DNA of 38,355 bases. It comes from a virus. This document shows positions 32,993 to 38,355 of the stretch, one piece after another (positions within the stretch are counted from its first letter, which is position 1; every line of letters begins with the position of its first letter). Location: positions 1-38,355 of IMG/VR virus record IMGVR_UViG_3300030333_006459; one strand, written 5' to 3'. Under the pieces are notes generated by a model. The model saw nothing but the letters and a program-made list of their open reading frames with translations, was not told the DNA's origin and searched no databases. Made by a program: the position numbers and the translations under genes.

Positions 32993-33490
32993 CTACTTTT
33001 TTATCAACTGTTCCCAAAGCTTTTTGTTTCCTAAAAGGGAATCAATTGCAACCCCAGCATCATCTGGATCTACGCCAGATAACGGTCCTTGCGATGATGG
33101 ACCTTCATTCGGAACACCTGCTCTGCTTAAAGGCGTTGTTCCCTCGAAAAAATCAACCCCTTCAAGATTATATAGGTCCTTATAAGAGCTTTTACCAATA
33201 GATTCCATCATTCTATTACGTAATTCTTGCATTTTTTGCACATTTTTTTGTGCTCTTTGCTGATGCTCTTCTGTTTGTTCGTGAAAGTCTTCAAGATTTT
33301 GGTCGGCTATGCTCGAACCTAAGTTAGCTCTTAATTGGTGAACTTGACTCATTGCTTCTGTCATTGCTTCTGCGCTAACTTGATGTGTCTCATTGATCGC
33401 AGAAGCTATAGCTTCCTTTAGAAAACCATCTTCAATAAGCACTTCTTTAATACTTTCTTTAATTAAGCTTTTAAATTTTTCAACTTTCAT
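32993..33490 (-). CDS. Head-module protein of unknown function, 165 aa
   Basis: The N-terminus MKVEKFKSLIKESIKEVLIE is an amphipathic helix of a type often seen at the start of phage internal head proteins. The middle is helical and Gln/Glu-rich (coiled coil, EQTEEHQQRAQKNVQKM), and the end is Pro/Gly/Asp-rich with SLLGNKKLWEQLIKK. The frame opens nine codons earlier at 33517, overlapping the protease gene, but the ATG at 33490 has a GAGAGG ribosome site and I use it. It follows the gp21-like protease and may be a core component like T4 gp67/gp68, but no direct similarity is visible. Confidence 0.72.
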   Translation of the reverse strand: MKVEKFKSLIKESIKEVLIEDGFLKEAIASAINETHQVSAEAMTEAMSQVHQLRANLGSSIADQNLEDFHEQTEEHQQRAQKNVQKMQELRNRMMESIGKSSYKDLYNLEGVDFFEGTTPLSRAGVPNEGPSSQGPLSGVDPDDAGVAIDSLLGNKKLWEQLIKK

Positions 33491-33500
33491 ATTTACCTCT

Positions 33501-34103
33501 CTAATAGAGTATATCATTAAGAAGTCTGTTTAGTTTATCTTCTTTTGTAAAATTATTTAAATCGCTTTCTTTTGCTTCTCGCAACATAAAAGCTCCGGGT
33601 GTTGATGGTTCCGAAACAAAATCAAAACAAATCAACTGAAAGTCATCATTAACTTCTGTAACGCCATCTGTTTCTGTAACTGTCCCTAGACCTCTAGAGG
33701 AGATACCGACTTTTACACCACCTTCAACAAGAGCACGGAGAGTGTTTCCAGCATCAGTAGGCAGGACCTTTACCTTGCCCATAACATCATTGCCATCCCA
33801 CCAGACATCAGTAACCATATGGGAAGCGTTCTTAAGGTTAACAACAGAATCTTCTGGGTGATCTAATTCACCTAGTGCTCTGCGGTCCCTAACAATATCG
33901 ATATAATTTCTAATTTCTCTTTCTAAAATTCTTCTACTGTATCTTCTGCCGTTTCCGTTCTTAACCTCGGCAGTTTGCATGCGACCTGTTAGGTACATAG
34001 CGCCATTTGCTACTTCAGCTTTTTCTGCTTCTGTTAAAAGATCTTGGCATAAGCCATCTTTACAAAGCTCATAGAATTCTCTTAAAAGAACTTTCTTAGT
34101 CAT
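33501..34103 (-). CDS. gp21: Prohead core protease, T4 gp21-like (peptidase S77)
   Basis: This serine protease cleaves scaffold and capsid proteins during head maturation. The 200-aa form from the ATG at 34103 (T4 gp21 is 212 aa) contains GELDHPEDS with catalytic H82, and VKVGISSRGLG with the catalytic Ser at 135-136. MYLTGRMQTAEVKNGNGRRY matches the conserved N-terminal half. The frame extends nine codons upstream to a TTG, but the ATG has AAGGAG and overlaps the 961-aa gene stop by eight bases, so it is the better start. Its likely substrates in the window are the gp23- and gp22-like proteins and possibly the 961-aa protein. Confidence 0.93.
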   Translation of the reverse strand: MTKKVLLREFYELCKDGLCQDLLTEAEKAEVANGAMYLTGRMQTAEVKNGNGRRYSRRILEREIRNYIDIVRDRRALGELDHPEDSVVNLKNASHMVTDVWWDGNDVMGKVKVLPTDAGNTLRALVEGGVKVGISSRGLGTVTETDGVTEVNDDFQLICFDFVSEPSTPGAFMLREAKESDLNNFTKEDKLNRLLNDILY

Positions 34104-36981
34104 TTTTACTCTCCTTGATAATACCAGCAATCTTTGCCCAGCGATCTAAAGTCTCTTGAAGATTATCTTGCTCCTCAAGTGCCCTGCCACCTCTTGTTTT
34201 TCTTCTACGTTTCATAGTGCCAGCATCCGTTGGTGGTCTAACTTTCTTTTTAGATCCACCCTTTTGATTCTTGATGCCAGACTTAACACCAAGAAGATCA
34301 TCGAGACTAGTGCCTCCAGCAAGTGCAGACTTTCCAGATGGAGTTCCAGAAGTCTTGCCTACCTGATCTTTACCTTTTGGCTCATCTGCTTGCGGCTTTT
34401 CATCCTTTGGTTTTTCATCCGACATACCCCTTCTTCTCTTTAGTTCGGGCACCATTACATTTTCCCAGTCTTTTACTTTTTGATCCCTGTCTTTTGAGGT
34501 GACCAATTGATCCGTATAGGATTTCAAAAACTGTTTAAACACTTTATCAGATCGTATAACATCTTTTATATTTAATCTAGCTTCGTAGCCCTCTGGGACT
34601 TTTGCAGCGGGGGAAACGCTTTTATCCCCTTTCGGTGTTTTTTTACCTTTTGGATTATAAATGTAGTTCAGGGACGCTGCCGTAACGTTCTCACCTATGT
34701 TCCTGATTTTGATTGTTCTCTTAGTGGCTCCTTTCTCGTCAAGAGTTTGTTCCTCCATTCTCATCCCAGTTTCCATATTAAAACTTATAAAAGCTGGTCC
34801 TTGGATATACCTTCCGCCGTTAGCCTCACATTGCTTTTCATAGTCAATAACATCGCCAACTGTCTTTATTTCGCCACCACGCCAGCCATCAATTTGTTTC
34901 ATACCCTCGACAGCGACAACCATAGCTTGTTTTTCCACGCCTTTTGAGGTGGTATATGTAAAGATATCCCCAACTTTAAGATCGAGATCCCTTACAGGCT
35001 GAACCAATTGTTCGCAAGCGCTACCTTCTTCATATACTCCTGCTCCCGGTCCTTCTTCTCCGCCTTCTTCTGGTTCTGGATCAAGCACTGGGTCTTCTAC
35101 TGCAAATTTTTTAATATAATCTCTTGCAGTTTGTAGATCTGCTACCCTAGAAGACTTCTTTCCCTTCATTCTTAATAATTTAATAGCCAGACCACCACTC
35201 GCAACAGTGATACCCATTGGTGCTAAAATAGCCCCAAGACCGGGAACCAAAGCGGCGGCTTGTGTGCCAGCAGTTACGGCTCCTTGTTTAATCGCTGTCT
35301 TTGCAGCAGATGTAGCTATTTTACCAGCTAAGTTCATTACTGCACCCCCCGGCTCCATACCGAGAAGTGTAAATCCGGCATGTTTTACAGCACCAGATCC
35401 AAGGGCTGCTGTGGCTGCTGCCTCTTTGATCTTCTTCATAAATGGCTTCATCAAGAAATTATTAAACTCTATCCTATACCGCCTCTTCAAAGTCTGTCCG
35501 GGTCCAAATGCGCCCTTCTTCATTTTTTCGAATTCTTCTGGGTTGTTTGCTTTAAAATTATTAAAATAATCATTAAAAGTTCCTTTTTGTTTCACGAACT
35601 CTTCTTTAGCCGCCGCCCTTTCTGCCGCACTGAATTCTTTTGCGCCAAGGTAAGTAGAACTTCCTCTAGCCTGATCTTTCATTGCCTTCGCCATGCTAGC
35701 GGGGATTTCATCTGGTGAATCAGCGGCAGTAGCTGCTGCTTGCTTTGTAACATCTTTGGCTGCACCTGCAACATCATCTGCATCTGGTAAGGACGTTACA
35801 GCATCTGATGCGGCAGAACTTGCTGCTTGTTTTGCAGCAGCTTTTGCAGCGGCTGCTGCTTTTTCAGCGGCTTCAAATTTTGCCACCAACGCATCGGATG
35901 CCCCTGATTCTTTTGCAAATTCAACAAACTCTGGCTTTATTGCCGTGGCATTTACAACATCCCCTACGCTTCCACCTTCTTTAGCATAGTTATACATCAA
36001 GGTGCTTAACTCGCCACTTACTTCTCTGTGTTCTTCTCGCCCTAAAGTCCCCATAACGTCTTTTATAACTTCTTCTGGGCTGTTTCCTGTTTTTTGAGCA
36101 ATAATATCAACACTTTTTGCAAAATCCATTGGTCTTACAGTCTCGCCAGACAAGGCAGACGCTGAATCACTAAATGTTTTTAACATACCTTTGCCACGGC
36201 TATCAACCACAGCATTAAAATATTCCTTTGTAGCGTCGGGGACTTGAGTTAATTTACCCGGATCTGTAACAAAGTCCTTTGTATACATAAGCGGAGCAGT
36301 AGCAGCAACAACTTGACCTGCTGTATAAGCAGCACCACCTAGCAAACTAAGTGCTGCTGGTAAGAAATTACTTTCAAGACCAGCCATAGCCGTTGATTTC
36401 TTGTCGTAGAATTGCTCCTCTGGTTCTTCATCCTGCTCGGCTAGCATTTCAGCAAGAGTATACCCCTCCTGCTCTAAACTCTCTTTGAAGTGTTTATAGA
36501 CATCGGACAACTTATTATCCATCACATTAACAAGATATTGGTGGAGAACCTCAACAATTGCATTCGCTGCTTCTGGAGACATTGCCCCTTCTGGTTGCTC
36601 CTCTTTTCCGGGCTGATATTTTTCTACGCTTGCTTTCAGGGAATCATAATAAACTAAAATAGAAGCCAAAGCGCTTTGGAAAGCAAACTGGTCTTTCATA
36701 TTTGGAAATTCTTTTGTGTCTTCGTCAGCTTTGATGGCATCAATCAAATCCTTAACAGCTTTGTTGGAGTGCTTATCTAAAGCTGTTTCTAATTTATCTT
36801 GCGCCGCTTTTCTAGCCTTATCTTTACCAAGCAGTTTCCCACTAGCTTCAAGGCTACCAAGTTTCGCAATTCCATATTTAATCGAGTCCCAAACGCCTTC
36901 ATCAATCTGTCGACGGACTTCATCCGTCAATTGTTGTCTCACTAAATTTTCTAATTGACCTTTTGTTAAGCGATTTTTCAT
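34096..36981 (-). CDS. Very large Ala-rich head/core protein of unknown function, 961 aa
   Basis: This is an unusual giant member of the head module. The N-terminus (LTKGQLENLVRQQLTDEVRR) is a charged helix and the next 200 residues are helical. A Lys/Ala-rich coiled region (FEAAEKAAAAAKAAAKQAAS) lies near 365-390. Residues about 540-600 form a long hydrophobic Gly/Ala segment including ALVPGLGAILAPMGITVA, which could cross or insert into a membrane. A compact beta-type domain follows (VGDIFTYTTSKGVEKQAMVV), then a low-complexity basic linker. The end, LDRWAKIAGIIKESKND, resembles the DRMKRLAGLN end of the gp22-like scaffold. It is directly upstream of the protease. Internal/ejected head protein or core protein is inferred from these features. 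Confidence 0.8.
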   Translation of the reverse strand: MKNRLTKGQLENLVRQQLTDEVRRQIDEGVWDSIKYGIAKLGSLEASGKLLGKDKARKAAQDKLETALDKHSNKAVKDLIDAIKADEDTKEFPNMKDQFAFQSALASILVYYDSLKASVEKYQPGKEEQPEGAMSPEAANAIVEVLHQYLVNVMDNKLSDVYKHFKESLEQEGYTLAEMLAEQDEEPEEQFYDKKSTAMAGLESNFLPAALSLLGGAAYTAGQVVAATAPLMYTKDFVTDPGKLTQVPDATKEYFNAVVDSRGKGMLKTFSDSASALSGETVRPMDFAKSVDIIAQKTGNSPEEVIKDVMGTLGREEHREVSGELSTLMYNYAKEGGSVGDVVNATAIKPEFVEFAKESGASDALVAKFEAAEKAAAAAKAAAKQAASSAASDAVTSLPDADDVAGAAKDVTKQAAATAADSPDEIPASMAKAMKDQARGSSTYLGAKEFSAAERAAAKEEFVKQKGTFNDYFNNFKANNPEEFEKMKKGAFGPGQTLKRRYRIEFNNFLMKPFMKKIKEAAATAALGSGAVKHAGFTLLGMEPGGAVMNLAGKIATSAAKTAIKQGAVTAGTQAAALVPGLGAILAPMGITVASGGLAIKLLRMKGKKSSRVADLQTARDYIKKFAVEDPVLDPEPEEGGEEGPGAGVYEEGSACEQLVQPVRDLDLKVGDIFTYTTSKGVEKQAMVVAVEGMKQIDGWRGGEIKTVGDVIDYEKQCEANGGRYIQGPAFISFNMETGMRMEEQTLDEKGATKRTIKIRNIGENVTAASLNYIYNPKGKKTPKGDKSVSPAAKVPEGYEARLNIKDVIRSDKVFKQFLKSYTDQLVTSKDRDQKVKDWENVMVPELKRRRGMSDEKPKDEKPQADEPKGKDQVGKTSGTPSGKSALAGGTSLDDLLGVKSGIKNQKGGSKKKVRPPTDAGTMKRRRKTRGGRALEEQDNLQETLDRWAKIAGIIKESKND

Positions 36982-37001
36982 TAATTGATATTCCTTGTGG
37001 G

Positions 37002-37030
37002 CAAAAAACTAGTGCGGCCGTTAGCCGCAC
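37002..37030 (-). terminator. Rho-independent terminator before the 961-aa gene
   Basis: A perfect 7-bp stem (37012-37018 with 37024-37030) with a five-base loop is followed on the minus strand by TAGTTTTTTG. It lies between the small membrane-protein gene set and the 961-aa gene, so the latter likely has its own promoter or depends on read-through. Confidence 0.82.
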
Positions 37031-37033
37031 GAG

Positions 37034-37084
37034 TTAGGATCCTTTACAGCATCTTCTGACTGGTTGTAGTCTCCACTTTTTCAT
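37034..37084 (-). CDS. Possible 16-residue mini-ORF after the membrane protein
   Basis: MKKWRLQPVRRCCKGS is encoded from an ATG overlapping the stop of the 100-aa gene (ATGA), with GGAGGT six bases upstream and a terminator right after it. The initiation context is as good as that of the real genes, but the length is so short that chance cannot be excluded. The peptide is basic, with a CC pair. If made, it could be a small regulatory or leader-type peptide. Confidence 0.3.
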   Translation of the reverse strand: MKKWRLQPVRRCCKGS

Positions 37085-37383
37085 TTTTTACCTCCATCGA
37101 TTTTTATACCTTCATCACCAAAGACCATATTCAGGACATACGATGTGCCCGACGAAAGACAGCCCAAAACGAGCAAATTTGCATAATTATACTCAAACGT
37201 AAATAGTTCTGTAAAAGCGTTTATACCAAACAAAAACACCCCTACCCAGAACCCCATACACATAGCACAGCGGAATAGTTCTCCTAGCTTGCCTTCTTTT
37301 GGTCTGATTGGGTTAAATATAGAGCCATACACTAAGATTTGTGTTAAGCCGTATGCGGTGAGAATAAAGTAAACAAGATCCAT
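37081..37383 (-). CDS. Small membrane protein, 100 aa
   Basis: The protein has an N-terminal hydrophobic helix (MDLVYFILTAYGLTQILVYG), a loop with FNPIRPKEGKLGELFRC, a second segment AMCMGFWVGVFLFGINAF, and a third, NLLVLGCLSSGTSYVLNMVF. It therefore looks like a three-span inner-membrane protein. CAMCMGFWVG resembles the CPxCxGFW motif of DUF1360-type membrane proteins. Its place at the head of the capsid module is odd for a membrane protein; lysis control, superinfection exclusion or prohead assembly at the membrane are possibilities, none proven. GAGG precedes its ATG. Confidence 0.72.
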   Translation of the reverse strand: MDLVYFILTAYGLTQILVYGSIFNPIRPKEGKLGELFRCAMCMGFWVGVFLFGINAFTELFTFEYNYANLLVLGCLSSGTSYVLNMVFGDEGIKIDGGKK

Positions 37384-37391
37384 TTAGCCTC

Positions 37392-37970
37392 TTATTCGTA
37401 AAGTGAGCCGTAGTAATAGGCAGGATAGTAGTCAATGACCCCTTGAGTTCCTTTTCTTTCTTCGTGCGGAACCTCTCCAAGTTCTGTTGAGTCTGCGGCG
37501 TCAGGATCAAAGAGTCTTGCTTCTTCTTCTCTTTCAACATCTGCTTTCAATTGCAAGAACTTGCCTTCGTCTTGCATAAACTCATGGACCAAATATAAAG
37601 CTACATTAGTTGTGTCTGCATATTTGCTTTCTGTTGGGTAAGAAGCTTCGAGTGATCCATAGATATTTCCAGACTTTACGCTCTCAGGCATAATCAAACC
37701 CTTAGACTGCATAAGTCTAAAGAGCCTGTCTTGTGCCTCGTAAGCAAGGTCGTTTTGATTTGATTTAGAAAAAGTAGTAATCTTGCCTTCCTCTGGTGCG
37801 ATTACAACATCGATAAGGTTGTGATCAAAAACCATAATCTTACCGTCAACTGCTCGTCTTGCAACAAGTTCAATTGTTCTTGGTTTTAAATCAGGATTTG
37901 ATGGGACGATCTTAACTTTGATCTCACCACTCTGATCTTCTTCCCTCTCGATCTTTACATTAATCGCCAT
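37392..37970 (-). CDS. Head-module protein of unknown function, 192 aa
   Basis: A mixed alpha/beta protein opening with MAINVKIEREEDQSGEIKV and LVARRAVDGKIMVFDHNLID, probably a small beta domain. Then come an acidic helix (LQLKADVEREEEARLFDPD) and a Tyr-rich end (VIDYYPAYYYGSLYE). It overlaps the upstream gene by 11 bases and has AGGAG upstream. It lies just before the small membrane protein. I do not recognise a family; its place near the presumed portal suggests a head assembly role. Confidence 0.75.
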   Translation of the reverse strand: MAINVKIEREEDQSGEIKVKIVPSNPDLKPRTIELVARRAVDGKIMVFDHNLIDVVIAPEEGKITTFSKSNQNDLAYEAQDRLFRLMQSKGLIMPESVKSGNIYGSLEASYPTESKYADTTNVALYLVHEFMQDEGKFLQLKADVEREEEARLFDPDAADSTELGEVPHEERKGTQGVIDYYPAYYYGSLYE

Positions 37971-38349
37971 TTGTTTCTAACTCCTGAACCAACTCTTGTA
38001 CTTTTAAGATAGTCACCAAAGAGTCATCATCTAATCTTTGTTTCTTCATGTCTTCTAGCTTTTCTAAAACTTGACCAATCTTTTCACTGATTGTCTCTGG
38101 TTGATCATCGGAAGCCATATGAGTATTGAGCGCCTCTTTGATTCTGCCGATCTCATCATTAAGAAAAACATTAAATTGAAGCATTGCCTCTTGATCAACA
38201 GAGGTAGCCAACTTGCTTAAAAGATTAATTTGATTTTCATTTAAAGAATTGTATCTATCATTGAACCTGTCAACAAACTTTGAATAAACAATGTTATCGA
38301 CTGGTTCCATATTGCTTTCTTTGATCTGCTTTTTTCCGTGAGAAGTCAT
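37960..38349 (-). CDS. Head-module protein of unknown function, possibly 5'-truncated
   Basis: The visible 129 aa are helical: VYSKFVDRFNDRYNSLNENQ, LQFNVFLNDEIGRIKEAL and a final charged coiled coil. The first in-frame ATG is at 38349, only six bases from the window edge. No stop and no ribosome site are visible upstream, so this may be the C-terminal part of a longer gene. It overlaps the 192-aa gene by 11 bases. The segment order (helical repeat, then LNDEIGRIK) looks like a conserved protein between portal and protease in distant T4-type phages, from memory and unverified. Confidence 0.6.
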   Translation of the reverse strand: MTSHGKKQIKESNMEPVDNIVYSKFVDRFNDRYNSLNENQINLLSKLATSVDQEAMLQFNVFLNDEIGRIKEALNTHMASDDQPETISEKIGQVLEKLEDMKKQRLDDDSLVTILKVQELVQELETNGD

Positions 38350-38355
38350 ATAGTT

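Noticed and set aside
1-38355. tRNA genes and integration/attachment sites
   Set aside because: I saw no cloverleaf with a CCA-adjacent stem in the short spacers, and no integrase or repeat pair suggesting an attachment site.

Overview
The window is a contiguous piece of a tailed-phage genome: a myovirus with T4-type head, neck and contractile-tail genes. Every gene I can support lies on the minus strand, packed with short spacers or overlaps, so the biological reading direction is from 38355 down to 1. Base composition is AT-rich (judged by eye) and most genes have a clear AGGAG/GGAGG Shine-Dalgarno, so the host uses SD-led initiation. No host-type housekeeping operon, tRNA, insertion sequence or CRISPR is visible. 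Proteins match T4 by motif and gene order rather than close identity. The DNA polymerase is an A-family palm/fingers protein without an exonuclease domain, unlike T4 gp43, which suggests a distant ('far-T4') lineage. From memory, split A-family polymerases are a feature of Rhodothermus phage RM378.

Head region (38355 to about 25200, reading down): a gene possibly cut by the window edge, a 192-aa unknown, a small membrane protein, a very large Ala-rich putative core or internal head protein (961 aa), the gp21-type prohead protease, a 174-aa unknown, a phage-borne ribosomal protein bS21, two small virion-like proteins, a long fibre with a peptidase-S74 chaperone end, an 86-aa unknown, a gp22-like scaffold and the gp23 major capsid protein. 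Portal and terminase are not here and probably lie beyond 38355.

Neck and tail region (25153 to about 8061): gp13-, gp14- and gp15-like neck and tail-completion proteins, an enlarged gp18 sheath, the gp19 tube, a zinc-ribbon gp26-like protein overlapped by a small gp51/chaperone-like frame, a 110-aa unknown, a 930-aa tape measure, a gp48/54-like tube-cap protein, a LysM-like gp53-type protein, and two large unassigned virion proteins (967 and 480 aa).

Replication region (8064 to 1): the last structural gene overlaps the start of the A-family polymerase by four bases. Then come a divergent tubulin/FtsZ-like protein, gp32-type SSB, UvsX recombinase, a small His/Lys/Tyr-rich lipoprotein, a 69-aa acidic protein, a FEN-type 5'-3' exonuclease, a gp41/DnaB-type helicase and a class II (B12-dependent) ribonucleotide reductase cut by the left edge. 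A sigma70-like promoter sits in front of gp32.

Regulation visible in the DNA: six convincing Rho-independent terminators on the minus strand, one sigma70-like promoter, and an 11-base AT-rich motif (ACTAWTTATWW on the minus strand) in six intergenic spacers upstream of structural genes, which may be this phage's late promoter. The most notable points are the tubulin-like gene, phage bS21, the gp26/gp51 overlap on a run of seven T, the structured leader between 31636 and 31750, and the recurrent spacer motif. No spacer exceeds about 185 bases, so there is no long gene-free stretch.
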